Shown one piece after another: positions 44,721 to 54,368 of a stretch of DNA of 64,000 nucleotides (the first letter of the stretch is position 1; every line of letters begins with the position of its first letter). Both the position numbers and the translations under genes were made by a program. Source of the DNA: Polynucleobacter sp. TUM22923 (lineage in GTDB: Bacteria > Pseudomonadota > Gammaproteobacteria > Burkholderiales > Burkholderiaceae); assembly GCF_030295705.1 (NCBI RefSeq), contig NZ_AP027274.1, forward strand, positions 1,796,128-1,860,127, in the 5' to 3' direction. Under the pieces are notes generated by a model. That model searched no databases. It was not told where the DNA came from and saw only the letters and a list, made by a program, of their open reading frames with translations.

Positions 44721-46922
44721 TTAATTGCCTGTTGTAAATTGAGCCCGTGCCACATGCAGTTTTTTATAGCTATCAATCAGTCGATGATGTCTATCAAGGC
44801 CCTCAAGTTTCATGCTGGTAGGCGTTAAGCCATGAAAGCGAACACTGCCGTCCATTGAGCCAATCACTGCATCCATTTTCTCATCGCCGAACATGCGCCG
44901 AAAGTTCAGAATGTAATCATCGAGCTGTAAATCTATATCTAGCGAAATCTCAAGAACGGCATTGACAGCCTGATAAAACAATTTTCGCTCTACCGTGTTG
45001 TCGTTATATTGAAGGAAGGCGCCTACTAACTCATGGGCTTCATCTAATCTGCGTAAGGCAAGATTAATTAGTAACTTAAGCTCTAAAACCGTTAGCTGCC
45101 CCCAGGGCGTATTTTCATCAAACTCGACGCCAATCAATGTAGCAATATCACCATACTCATCTAGTTCATTATTTTCTAAGCGCTCAAGTAGGCTGCTTAA
45201 ACTCACGTCATCTAGGGAGGATAAATTTAAAATGTCTGCTCGGAATAACAAGGCCTTATTCGTGTTATCCCAAATAAGATCCTCTATTGGATACACCTCA
45301 GAATAGCCCGGCACTAAAATCCGACAGGCTATTGCCCCAAGCTGATCATATACAGCCACATAGGCTTCTTTACCCATAGAATTGAGAATGCCAAATAAAG
45401 TTGCTGCCTCTTGTGCATTCGACTCACCACCCTGGCTAGAAAAGTCCCACTCTACAAATTTATAATCTGGTTTTGAGCTAAAGAAGTGCCAAGAAACAAT
45501 CCCGCTTGAGTCAATAAAATGCTCAACAAAATTATTTGGCTCGGTCACTGCCTCACTTGAAAAGGTTGGAGGGGGCAAGTCATTGAGGCCCTCCAAGCTA
45601 CGCCCCTGAAGTAGCTCTGTCAAACTCCGCTCTAACGCCACAGCCAAACTCGGATGCGCGCCAAAGGAGGCAAACACACCACCCGTACGGGGGTTCATTA
45701 AAGTGACGCACATGACCGGGTAAATGCCGCCCAACGATGCATCCTTCACTAGCACCGGAAAGCCTTGCTCCTCTAGGGCCTGTATACCAGCCAAAACATC
45801 AGGATACTTAGCCAACACTTCGAGTGGAACCTCTGGTAATGCAATTTCATTCTCCAGAATTTCTCGTTTTACTGCCCGCTCAAAAATCTCTGATAAGCAT
45901 TGCACCTGCGCTTCCGCCAGAGTATTGCCAGCACTCATACCATTACTGACATACAAGTTTTCAATCAGGTTTGATGGAAAATAAACCGTCCCACCATCAG
46001 ACTGACGTATGTATGGCAACGAGCAAATGCCCCGCTGCACATTGCCTGAATTAGTATCAATCAAATGGGAGCCGCGCAAATCACCATCAGGATTAAAGAT
46101 ACTAAGACAGTGCTCATCTAGAATTTCTGTCGGCAGAGTATCGTTAGCGCCCGGCTGAAACCAGCGCTCGTTTGGATAATGCACGAATGTTCCGCTAGCG
46201 ATATCCTCTCCCCAGAATGCACCTGCATAGAAATGGTTATTACTCAGTCGCTCGATATACTCACCTAAAGCAGATGCCAATGCGCTTTCTTTGGTTGAGC
46301 CCTTACCATTGGTAAAGCACATCGGTGAATGGGCATCACGAATATGTAATGACCAAACATTGGGAATAATGTTGCGCCACGAGGCAATCTCAATTTTTAT
46401 ACCTAGGTTTGCCAACACCAAAGACATCTGGGTAATCGTTTCCTCTAAGGGGAGATCTTTACCTGGAATATAAGTGAGTCCCTCGGAGGCTGGTTTCAAA
46501 GCCAACAAAGACTGCGCATCTGCATCTAAGTTTTTTACTTCTTCAATGACAAACTCTGGTCCTGCCTGCACTACCTTTTTAACAGTGCAACGCTCAATGG
46601 AGCGCAATATGCCCTTACGATCATTGGCGGATATATTTTCAGGTAATTCAACTTGGATTTTGAAAATCTGTTGGTAGCGGTTTTCAGGGTCAACAATGTT
46701 GCTCTGTGAAAGGCGAATGTTCTCGGTGGAGATCTTACGAGTATCGCAATAGAGTTTTACAAAATAGGCAGCGCATAGGGCAGATGAAGCTAAAAAATAA
46801 TCGAATGGGCCTGGGGCCGAGCCATCGCCTTTGTATCGAATAGGCTGGTCTGCAATTACGGTGAAGTCGTCAAACTTTGCCTCAAGACGCTGCTTATCAA
46901 GAAAGTTGACCTTAATTTCCAT
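44721..46922 (-). CDS. OsmC/YcaO fusion protein
   Basis: 733 residues. N-terminal OsmC-like domain (1-130) keeps both cysteines of the peroxiredoxin-like site, Cys50 (SSALCAAYF) and Cys112 (ERCTVKKVV). A YcaO ATP-dependent domain follows (about 150-560): GKGSTKESALASALGEYIERLSNNHFYAG, AQVQCLSEIFERAVKREI, NPRTGGVFASFGAHPSLAVALERSLTELLQGR, with the Glu residues expected for ATP-Mg binding. A helical TPR-like C-terminus (about 580-733) completes it, as in the E. coli YcaO group linked to RimO-dependent S12 methylthiolation. No RimO or peptide precursor is adjacent. Confidence 0.88.
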   Translation of the reverse strand: MEIKVNFLDKQRLEAKFDDFTVIADQPIRYKGDGSAPGPFDYFLASSALCAAYFVKLYCDTRKISTENIRLSQSNIVDPENRYQQIFKIQVELPENISANDRKGILRSIERCTVKKVVQAGPEFVIEEVKNLDADAQSLLALKPASEGLTYIPGKDLPLEETITQMSLVLANLGIKIEIASWRNIIPNVWSLHIRDAHSPMCFTNGKGSTKESALASALGEYIERLSNNHFYAGAFWGEDIASGTFVHYPNERWFQPGANDTLPTEILDEHCLSIFNPDGDLRGSHLIDTNSGNVQRGICSLPYIRQSDGGTVYFPSNLIENLYVSNGMSAGNTLAEAQVQCLSEIFERAVKREILENEIALPEVPLEVLAKYPDVLAGIQALEEQGFPVLVKDASLGGIYPVMCVTLMNPRTGGVFASFGAHPSLAVALERSLTELLQGRSLEGLNDLPPPTFSSEAVTEPNNFVEHFIDSSGIVSWHFFSSKPDYKFVEWDFSSQGGESNAQEAATLFGILNSMGKEAYVAVYDQLGAIACRILVPGYSEVYPIEDLIWDNTNKALLFRADILNLSSLDDVSLSSLLERLENNELDEYGDIATLIGVEFDENTPWGQLTVLELKLLINLALRRLDEAHELVGAFLQYNDNTVERKLFYQAVNAVLEISLDIDLQLDDYILNFRRMFGDEKMDAVIGSMDGSVRFHGLTPTSMKLEGLDRHHRLIDSYKKLHVARAQFTTGN

Positions 46923-47008
46923 GAGAGTAATCCGATAATGATGTAGACATGATTATCCTCTGGAACGGCCCCACTTAAACTGCATCGATACTTTAAGCAA
47001 ACGGCGTG

Positions 47009-47692
47009 TTATTGCTCACCCTTATTGCGAGACGTATCGATACCTAAGGCCTTGAGCTTACGATAGAGATGGGTTCTTTCGAGACCCGTGTATTCAGAAA
47101 TTCTGGTCATACTGCCGCCCATAATGATCATCTGATGCTCAAAATAGGCTTTCTCGAAAAGATCCCTGGCCTCTCTAAGCGGTAAATCAAAATAGGTTTT
47201 TGCAATACCACTGATGTATTCGCCAGCTGATGCTGCTAGAGGCTGCTCAAGAGTAGATGCTTTTGGGCTGCTACCTGCAGAAAGGGATGGCTGGGATGCC
47301 TTGTCTTCTGGTGGCTCGACATACTTAGGTGAACTCTCTAAGGCTTTATTAACCGTCTTGAGTAGCTTTTGTAGTGCGATGGGCTTTTCTAAAAAATTAA
47401 GGGCGCCAATACGGGTTGCCTCAACTGCTGTATCGATGGTGGCATGACCAGACATCATCACAACCGGCATCGTAAGTTGACCCGTCTTAGACCACTCCTT
47501 TAATAAGGTAATGCCATCAACATCAGGCATCCAAATGTCGAGTAAGACTAAATCCGGCCGCATTTGCTCACGAATAGTGCGCGCCTGCATTGCATTCTCT
47601 GCAGCGTACACAGTATGGCCCTCATCCGACAGAATTTCATTCAGAAGTTCGCGGATCCCCATCTCATCATCGACCACTAAAATACACGCCAT
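47009..47692 (-). CDS. NtrX-like response regulator without an AAA+ domain
   Basis: 227 residues. Receiver domain (VVDDEMGIREL, phospho-acceptor Asp52 in LVLLDIWMPDVDG, MMSGHATIDTAVEATRIGALNFLEKPI with the Lys) and a Fis-type HTH at the C-terminus (MTRISEYTGLERTHLYRKLKALGI). The sigma54-interacting ATPase that normally sits between them is missing; a linker of about 50 residues (VEPPEDKASQPSLSAG) replaces it. Such a short form seems usual in this lineage. It is phosphorylated by the kinase encoded two bases upstream. Confidence 0.85.
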   Translation of the reverse strand: MACILVVDDEMGIRELLNEILSDEGHTVYAAENAMQARTIREQMRPDLVLLDIWMPDVDGITLLKEWSKTGQLTMPVVMMSGHATIDTAVEATRIGALNFLEKPIALQKLLKTVNKALESSPKYVEPPEDKASQPSLSAGSSPKASTLEQPLAASAGEYISGIAKTYFDLPLREARDLFEKAYFEHQMIIMGGSMTRISEYTGLERTHLYRKLKALGIDTSRNKGEQ

Positions 47693-47694
47693 AC

Positions 47695-50016
47695 CTATGC
47701 TGCCTCTTTTGCTAAATTCATAAACAAAATGGATACTTGCGCTCCGACCACCACATCTGCCTGCATGCGATTACGGATTTCAATTTTGGCGCCATGATCA
47801 TCCACTATTTTTTTCACAACTGCTAACCCCAATCCAGTACCTTTACTCTTAGTAGTCACATAAGGCTCGAATGCTCTAGCCAATATCTTAGCTGGAAATC
47901 CTGAACCGCAATCACTAATCGTCAAGCGTACTGCATTTTGGACGACATCATGAGATGCGCCATAAGGAACTAATTCTGTTTTCACTTCTACTGGCGCATT
48001 TTTCTGCCCCCCTTCCAGGGTGGCATCCTGCGCATTTTGTAAAAGGTTATGAACCACCTGCCTTAACTGCGTAGAGTCGCCCATAATATTTGGGCAGAGC
48101 GGATCGAGCTCGGTCTTTATAGGGCTACCCTCATATAGGCCCAAAATCTCCTGCGTAAGACTATTAATTGAAATCGCTTTTAATTGGGGCGTGGGTGTTT
48201 TAGCAAAGTCTCTAAAGTCGTTTACCATTTCTTTCATGGCTTGTACCTGACCAATGATGGTCTCAGTACTGCGATTCATCATTTCTTCCTGCTCTGGAGT
48301 AAGTTTGCCAGCCAGCTTATATTGCAACCTCTCTGCCGAGAGCTGAATGGGAGTCAGCGGATTCTTAATTTCATGAGCCAGGCGCCTAGCTACCTCGCTC
48401 CAAGCAATTGAACGTTGTGCACTGACGACATCGGTAATATCGTCAAATACCACCATCCGTAAATCAGGATTGAGCTCTGTACCACGCACAAATAAAGTTA
48501 CGCCTAACTCATTCTCAAACTCATTAGTGCTTTGTAATTGAATCTGTTTTTGCCATACCTGACCAACCACTGGCTGGCTTGTCCCAACCAAATCACTATC
48601 GACACCAACCGCTAGTTTCATTGTGGCAAAGCCTTCTTTGATGGCTTCTTCAAACTCCAGCAGGGCAGGGCTATCACTTAATGGACGTCCACTGGCCTTA
48701 GTTAGGTCTTTCTTAAAAATACGATCTGCTCCAGCATTGCTTGAAACCACATTAAAGTCTTTATCAAAAATGCAAACGCCTGCAGTCAAGTTACCCAGCA
48801 CTGTTTCTAGGAAAGACTTGGATTCTTGTAATGATGTTCTGGTATCGGCCAACTGGCGTGTCATCACATTAAATTGGCGCGTCAGCATGCCTAACTCATC
48901 GCCAGTATCTAACTCTGGCTTGGGCGAAAGGTCGCCCTGAGCGACGGCTTGCGTTCCTTTGAGCAGCATTAATAGTGGTCTTGCCAACTGACGACCTAAT
49001 ATCAGGGCCAAAGTAACCGCCACAAACAATGCAAAAAACAAGGTCAATGTCAGCGTGCCTACGAACATTTTTCGCAGACCAGTCCGCCCCAAAGACTTCT
49101 CTTGATAGTCACTATAGGCCGCCTGAACTGCTAAGGTATTTTTTGTAATGCCCTCAGGAACCGTTTTAATTAGCTGCAAGTACCAAAACTCTTTTTGATA
49201 TTGCGCACTTAAACCGAATCCACGCGCACTAGTAGTGCGCTCTTTCAATAGGGGGATGACTACCCGTAGACGATATTCGGCGGGTCCGCCGTTTAGTAGG
49301 GGCTCATCAATGAATGCCGCGCCGCTAGCACTACTAGAGGCCTGCCTAATCACCTCTGAGCTAGGGGCTCCTGCTGGCTGCTTCACCGTATCTGATGTTG
49401 CCGTTACGACTACTGCTTGGCGACCATTAAAAATCGTAATTTCTTGAATTCCAAACTGATCGCGCATTCGTGAAATCAGCAAGGTTAACTCTGCCGGACT
49501 AGACGAGTTAGGCATGATTTGAATTTGGTTGGCAATAACCCTGCCTTCTTCTTGCAATTCTTGTAGTGAGGTGCTTAATGTCGCGCGGCCCAACTCCAAG
49601 CCAGCCTCAAGCGCAGACTCTACCTTGACGTCAAACCATGTTTCGATACTGCGAGAAACGAACTGCAAGGAAACGCTGTACAAAATTAACCCTGGCACAA
49701 CACCAACTAAGGCAAAAATCATGGCGAGTTTTGCAATCAAGCGCGTACCAAATCGTCCCTTGTGCCATCGAATTGCGATGACGATCACCAGTGTCACAAT
49801 CACCAAGGCAAGACAAATACCGATAGCCATATTGGCCGCATAAAGCCAAATAAAGTAATTATCAAAAAACTCTGTATTGGAGGACGCAATCGACAGCAAC
49901 ACCAATAACAATAGTGCAAATGTTCCTATAAGGCTTGCGGCAATCGGTAAGGCACGCCTTTTCCACGCCTCCTTTTCAGGGGTGCTCAGCCTAAAGAGGG
50001 GAATAGAAATTCTCAT
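47695..50016 (-). CDS. NtrY-like membrane sensor histidine kinase
   Basis: 773 residues. Two to four transmembrane helices at the N-terminus (LIGTFALLLLVLLSIASS, MAIGICLALVIVTLVIVIAI and a third near 90) and one near 330 surround a periplasmic sensing part. Then HAMP (GRQLARPLLMLLKGTQAVAQGDL), PAS (SFLETVLGNLTAGVCIFDKDF), dimerisation helix with phospho-acceptor His (SEVARRLAHEIKNPLTPIQLS) and ATPase (NLLQNAQDATLEGG, SDCGSGFP, GTGLGLAVVKKI). In NtrYX systems this controls nitrogen or redox and envelope functions. The ATGA overlap with the DUF4390 gene places it in the def-fmt-rsmB operon. Confidence 0.88.
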   Translation of the reverse strand: MRISIPLFRLSTPEKEAWKRRALPIAASLIGTFALLLLVLLSIASSNTEFFDNYFIWLYAANMAIGICLALVIVTLVIVIAIRWHKGRFGTRLIAKLAMIFALVGVVPGLILYSVSLQFVSRSIETWFDVKVESALEAGLELGRATLSTSLQELQEEGRVIANQIQIMPNSSSPAELTLLISRMRDQFGIQEITIFNGRQAVVVTATSDTVKQPAGAPSSEVIRQASSSASGAAFIDEPLLNGGPAEYRLRVVIPLLKERTTSARGFGLSAQYQKEFWYLQLIKTVPEGITKNTLAVQAAYSDYQEKSLGRTGLRKMFVGTLTLTLFFALFVAVTLALILGRQLARPLLMLLKGTQAVAQGDLSPKPELDTGDELGMLTRQFNVMTRQLADTRTSLQESKSFLETVLGNLTAGVCIFDKDFNVVSSNAGADRIFKKDLTKASGRPLSDSPALLEFEEAIKEGFATMKLAVGVDSDLVGTSQPVVGQVWQKQIQLQSTNEFENELGVTLFVRGTELNPDLRMVVFDDITDVVSAQRSIAWSEVARRLAHEIKNPLTPIQLSAERLQYKLAGKLTPEQEEMMNRSTETIIGQVQAMKEMVNDFRDFAKTPTPQLKAISINSLTQEILGLYEGSPIKTELDPLCPNIMGDSTQLRQVVHNLLQNAQDATLEGGQKNAPVEVKTELVPYGASHDVVQNAVRLTISDCGSGFPAKILARAFEPYVTTKSKGTGLGLAVVKKIVDDHGAKIEIRNRMQADVVVGAQVSILFMNLAKEAA

Positions 50017-50594
50017 CGCTTAATGATGTTGGGGCCGTTTGGTAAAAACGGAACGCGAACCCAATCACTCGAAATATTCCAATCCCGATTATTTAGGGCG
50101 TTTACTTGAAAGGGTTTGGGGAGCTTGCTTAAGTCTAAGGACATTCTGACTGCCGCTGTATAAGACTTGCTCGAGTCTATTTGATTGTTATCAATTACCT
50201 TCCAGCCGCCAATAGTACCTACGGCCTGCAATGCTTCAACTATGGTCTTGGCGGAAAAAGTAAAACCCTCAGAGGCAATTCGATATTGTTGTGTAATTGG
50301 CTGATAAGAAAGGCGAGTCTGGCGCTGTGCAAGGGCTGGCCTCTCATCAAACCAATACCAACGTGCACGAGTGAGATCAAACTCTGTTTGAAAATAAAGC
50401 ACCACTCCTTTTTGTACCGCGTCTTCTAACCCCGGAGTTAGCTCAATCTGAAATGCCGTGTTTAATAGCCAATCGTTTTCCACTCGCTCAAGTTCCAGCG
50501 CTTTAAGCTTGATTCCTTCTGCGCCTGCTGTGACTGAAAAAAAGCTCAGCACCAACAAAACGCAAAAGATGGCTTGATTAATGCGTTGGCTCAT
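50013..50594 (-). CDS. DUF4390 domain-containing exported protein
   Basis: 193 residues. Signal peptide (MSQRINQAIFCVLLVLSFFSVTAGAEG) and the DUF4390 fold: LKALELERVENDWLLNTAFQIELTPGLEDAVQKGVVLYFQTEFDLTRARWYWFDE. It ends DWVRVPFLPNGPNIIKR. Always found between rsmB and the ntrY-like kinase in betaproteobacteria, in my memory, so it may be a periplasmic partner of the sensor. Function unknown. Confidence 0.88.
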   Translation of the reverse strand: MSQRINQAIFCVLLVLSFFSVTAGAEGIKLKALELERVENDWLLNTAFQIELTPGLEDAVQKGVVLYFQTEFDLTRARWYWFDERPALAQRQTRLSYQPITQQYRIASEGFTFSAKTIVEALQAVGTIGGWKVIDNNQIDSSKSYTAAVRMSLDLSKLPKPFQVNALNNRDWNISSDWVRVPFLPNGPNIIKR

Positions 50595-51907
50595 TACCCA
50601 TTTTTCTTAAACAAGGCGTAGTAAAAACCATCATTGACCTCAGTCGGTAAGATTTGGCCAGGAGCCGGCAATCGCAATGCATCGACAAACTCGGCGGCAA
50701 ACCAAGTTGCTTGATCTACCCCCTCTTCCGGAAATATCGAGCAGGTCACATACAATAAAAGGCCGCCTGGCTTAAGCATATTCCAAGCTTGGGTCAAAAT
50801 CGCACGCTGACGTAACTGTAAGGCATGAATATCTGCCTCACGTCGCAAAAATGGAATATCAGGATGTCTGGCGACGATGCCTGATGCAGAACAGGGGGCA
50901 TCGAGCAGTATTTTGTCAAACAGCGCACCATCCCACCATGCTGTTTTAGAAGCATCTCCACGAACAACCTTAACTGCGTCTGACTGCAGGCGTAAACGAT
51001 CTAAATTTCCGCCAATTTTTCCAAGACGCGTGCCATCCAGCTCTAAGGCAATCATTTCGCATTGAGCCAATTCCAATAGGTGTGCCGTTTTTCCGCCAGG
51101 CGCAGCACAAGCATCCAAAACACGATCTCCCAGCTTTGGATCAAGCAATACCGCCGCAATCTGCGCGCCCGCATCTTGGACCGAAACGGCGCCGGTGTAA
51201 AAGCCTGGCAAATCGGATACAGGAACAGCCTCTCTTAATAGCAAAGCTGAGCTCAAGGCAATGCCTGCGATTTCAGTAATCGGTTCAGCTGTAATCCCCT
51301 CTTGCTGCAGTAGATCTTGATATTCCTGGCGCGTATGCTGCTGAGCATTGACACGCAAGATCAAGGGGGCGCGCTGAGCCTGCTGTATCAGCATTGCTTG
51401 CCATGCCTTAGGAAAATTCTTCTTAAGACTGGCTCGCCACCAAGGAGGGAAGAACATCGGAATTGGATCAGGCGGATAAGTGCCTTCACTCTGCGCCTGT
51501 ATTTTAAGACTCACTTTACGCAATACCGCATTTACCAAACCCTTGGCATACATCGTTGGCTCATACTCACTACAAGCCTTTACCGATTGATCAACAATAG
51601 TGTGTGCTGGGTATCCCTTGCCACCTGTACTGCCCTGTAGAAATAAGGCAATCGTAACGCTAAGCAAATATTCAACTTCTGGTGGTGGCGCTTTCGGAAT
51701 GTATTCCTTGATTAACTCATGACTTCTTACCCACTTCCGCAAAGCATCAAAAGTAAGGCTTTGAACGATCGGGCGCTCATGAGCATCTAGCTGATCGAGA
51801 ACCTCGGTTAGCGATCTTCCAAGCATCACCTCGCCAACAGCTTGTGCAGAAATGGTGATGGCCTCAGATAAAGGGAGGCTATGTAATATTTTTTGATCAG
51901 TCAACAC
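50594..51907 (-). CDS. rsmB: 16S rRNA (cytosine-967 C5) methyltransferase
   Basis: 437 residues. NusB-like N-terminal domain (about 1-140, KEYIPKAPPPEVEYLLSVTIALFL), then the SAM domain with LDACAAPGGKTAHLLEL and LLDAPCSASGIVARHPDI (PCS motif with catalytic Cys) plus LLYVTCSIFPEEG (second Cys). It methylates C967 of 16S rRNA. It starts inside the last codons of fmt (11-base overlap). Confidence 0.95.
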   Translation of the reverse strand: MLTDQKILHSLPLSEAITISAQAVGEVMLGRSLTEVLDQLDAHERPIVQSLTFDALRKWVRSHELIKEYIPKAPPPEVEYLLSVTIALFLQGSTGGKGYPAHTIVDQSVKACSEYEPTMYAKGLVNAVLRKVSLKIQAQSEGTYPPDPIPMFFPPWWRASLKKNFPKAWQAMLIQQAQRAPLILRVNAQQHTRQEYQDLLQQEGITAEPITEIAGIALSSALLLREAVPVSDLPGFYTGAVSVQDAGAQIAAVLLDPKLGDRVLDACAAPGGKTAHLLELAQCEMIALELDGTRLGKIGGNLDRLRLQSDAVKVVRGDASKTAWWDGALFDKILLDAPCSASGIVARHPDIPFLRREADIHALQLRQRAILTQAWNMLKPGGLLLYVTCSIFPEEGVDQATWFAAEFVDALRLPAPGQILPTEVNDGFYYALFKKNG

Positions 51908-52901
51908 TATCTTTCTGAAACTGCATTATTTTTTCTTGCGACCGATAGGGGCTAAGACAAGCGCTTGCGCTTATTCTTTTCCCGCCGGGCTTTTGCATCT
52001 CTAAAACTTCAATGACGCCATCGCCACACTGAACAAATACACTACCATCGTCAATCTCCAGCACCTCGCCAGGATTTTTTGTTTGGGTGGCGGCTATTTT
52101 ATTTGGCAAGCAGGCGCTCCAGAACTTTAATAGCTCGTGATTCAGGCTGCTAGTTGCCCCTGGAAATGGATTAAAGGCACGGATACGTCGTTCAATTTCG
52201 ATAGCACTGAGCTGCCAGTTAATTGCCGCTTCGTTTTTAAGAATTTTGTTAGCATAGGTGACACCTTCAAGCGCCTGTGCAGCGCGCAGCAGCGGGGCGC
52301 CTTGCTCAATACTACTGAGTACCCGCAACATCAGATCCGAGCCCATGTCCGCCAGACGATCATGTAATGAGGCGCTTGTTTCCTGCGGTGAAATCGTCAG
52401 CTCGCCTACCAAGACTACATCGCCCGTGTCTAAGCCTGCATCCATTTGCATGATGCTGATACCCGTTTTGACATCACCACTCTCAATTGCGCGCTGAATG
52501 GGCGCTGCCCCACGCCAACGGGGCAATAGTGAGGCATGAATATTAAAGCAACCATGCCGATGGTTTTGTGACGCAAGGTCTAGGATTTCTTGGGGCAGAA
52601 TCAAGCCATATGCGACCACTACCATTGCGTCAAACTCTAGTCCGGCAAGGTGCTGATATGTCTCTTGCGCCTCCGTGCTTTTTTTTACATCAACATGGTT
52701 ACGCTTTAGTGTGAGGGGTTGCAGCACTGGTATTTTTCTTTTTAGTGCCTCTACTTTGGTTGGGCTTGCCTTTAAATGCATCCCTCTGCCCGCTCGTCGA
52801 TCAGGCTGAGTTAGCACCAGCACAATTTCATGGCCTGCCGCCACTATAGCGCTCAGCGCATGAGCTGAAAATTCTGGAGTGCCTGCAAAAACAATTTTCA
52901 T
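51897..52901 (-). CDS. fmt: Methionyl-tRNA formyltransferase
   Basis: 334 residues from MKIVFAGTPEFSA at 52901; a start seven codons earlier would overlap def. SLLPRWRGAAPIQRAIESGD (catalytic Asn-His-Asp region with HASLLP), QMDAGLDTGDV and the C-terminal OB domain are standard Fmt. It formylates Met-tRNAi with 10-formyl-THF and acts with Def, the next gene upstream. Confidence 0.96.
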   Translation of the reverse strand: MKIVFAGTPEFSAHALSAIVAAGHEIVLVLTQPDRRAGRGMHLKASPTKVEALKRKIPVLQPLTLKRNHVDVKKSTEAQETYQHLAGLEFDAMVVVAYGLILPQEILDLASQNHRHGCFNIHASLLPRWRGAAPIQRAIESGDVKTGISIMQMDAGLDTGDVVLVGELTISPQETSASLHDRLADMGSDLMLRVLSSIEQGAPLLRAAQALEGVTYANKILKNEAAINWQLSAIEIERRIRAFNPFPGATSSLNHELLKFWSACLPNKIAATQTKNPGEVLEIDDGSVFVQCGDGVIEVLEMQKPGGKRISASACLSPYRSQEKIMQFQKDSVD

Positions 52902-52908
52902 TGGGCGC

Positions 52909-53424
52909 TCAAGAATTTTCAATACGTTCTTTTGCGCGCTTTTTCATTTTGAGTGAAATACGATTGCGCTTCAGCATAGAAAGATACTCAACAAATACTT
53001 TTCCCTTGAGATGATCCATCTCGTGTTGCAAGCAAACCGCCAATAAGCCGTCTGCCTCTACTTCAAACTCTTTTCCATGCTCATCTAGCGCCTTGACTCG
53101 AACAACTGCGGGCCTATCCACATCATCGTAATACTCCGGCACCGACAGACATCCTTCGCGCCAAGATTTTTTTTCCGGGCTTGCCCAAACTAATTCTGGG
53201 TTGATGAACACCATCAACTCATTTTGGTTATCTGATACGTCAATAACAATAATCTGCTCATGAATGTCCACCTGTGTAGCAGCAAGACCAACACCGGGCG
53301 CGTCATACATCGTCTGAGCCATATCAATCACAATTTTTTTAATGCGTGCGTCAACCTGCGCTACAGGTTTAGCAAGCTTGTACAAGCGTGGGTCTGGGTA
53401 ACAAATAACAGTTAATAGGGCCAT
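52909..53424 (-). CDS. def: Peptide deformylase
   Basis: 171 residues from [16 protein letters not shown] at 53424. The three motifs are intact: [22 protein letters not shown] (metal Cys) and [15 protein letters not shown] (HExxH). It removes the formyl group from nascent proteins. It is the first gene of the def-fmt-rsmB operon and diverges from dprA over 71 bases. Confidence 0.96.
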   Translation of the reverse strand: MALLTVICYPDPRLYKLAKPVAQVDARIKKIVIDMAQTMYDAPGVGLAATQVDIHEQIIVIDVSDNQNELMVFINPELVWASPEKKSWREGCLSVPEYYDDVDRPAVVRVKALDEHGKEFEVEADGLLAVCLQHEMDHLKGKVFVEYLSMLKRNRISLKMKKRAKERIENS

Positions 53425-53495
53425 ATCGGAATTATCCAACAGAGTAATCAGACTGTCCTGATAGTTTGCACTTTCTTAATAGGGACAATTGCTTT

Positions 53496-54194
53496 ATGCA
53501 TCAAGCAAATAACCCTCAAATCATCTCGATTGAACGAAATAGCCCCCGATATCCAGTCCGGCTTCTTGATCTCAGCGACCCTCCGGATACGCTCTACTTA
53601 TCTGGCGAGGTGTTCTGCCTCAATGCCCCAATGATCGCCATTGTCGGCTCGCGCAAACCTACTGCACAGGGCATTAAAAATGCGATTGACTTCTCTCAAG
53701 CCCTATCTAAAGCTGGATTTTTAGTTATCTCCGGCATGGCTCGCGGCATTGATGGTGCAGCCCATTCGGCCGCGCTTGGGCTTGGCATGGGTCACCCTAC
53801 CGTAGCAGTTTGTGGAACGGGTTTAGATAGTGTGTATCCACCAGAGCACCATACCCTGGCCAAGTCTATCCGCCGGCAAGGTCTGCTGATATCAGAACTG
53901 GCGCCTGGAATCGGCCCAAAGCCCTATCATTTCCCCCGCCGCAATCGCATCATCGCCGCCTTATCGTTGGGGGTCGTAGTGGTAGAAGCTGCAGAGCGGT
54001 CCGGATCGCTCATCACCGCTAGATTGGCATGCGAGCTAGGAAGAGAGGTGTTTGCCATCCCGGGATCAATCCATAGCCCATTATCTAGGGGGTGCCATCA
54101 GTTAATTCAACAAGGGGCTAAATTGGTTCAAAATCCCGAAGATGTCCTGGTGGACTTGCAAATATATTCAAAAAACCTGTTTAAGAACGCTTAG
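53496..54194 (+). CDS. dprA: DNA-processing protein DprA, short form
   Basis: 232 residues from MHQANNPQII at 53496, nine bases after AGGGAC; an upstream ATG at 53466 is less well placed. The Rossmann core is complete: VGSRKPTAQGIKNAIDFSQALSKAGFLVISGMARGIDGAAH, AVCGTGLDSVYPPEH, FPRRNRIIAALSLGVVVVEA, SGSLITARLACELGREVFAIPGSIHSPLSRGCHQLIQQGAKL. It lacks both the N-terminal SAM-like and the C-terminal winged-helix domains of many DprA proteins (about 360 residues), so it is at the short end. It loads RecA on incoming single-stranded DNA in competence. Confidence 0.9.
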   Translation: MHQANNPQIISIERNSPRYPVRLLDLSDPPDTLYLSGEVFCLNAPMIAIVGSRKPTAQGIKNAIDFSQALSKAGFLVISGMARGIDGAAHSAALGLGMGHPTVAVCGTGLDSVYPPEHHTLAKSIRRQGLLISELAPGIGPKPYHFPRRNRIIAALSLGVVVVEAAERSGSLITARLACELGREVFAIPGSIHSPLSRGCHQLIQQGAKLVQNPEDVLVDLQIYSKNLFKNA

Positions 54195-54368
54195 ATTGGG
54201 GATTCGAGAACAAATGCGCGATCTGTAATCCGCTTATGTCTGGCCTACATTTGCGTTTTTTGGACTTTTTTCAATTTATCGGTTAATAATAAATAAGGGG
54301 CAAAGATGACTAAAGTCTATTTTCCTTAATAAAAACACCATTTCCAGCTCAAATTTAGGCAAAAACGC

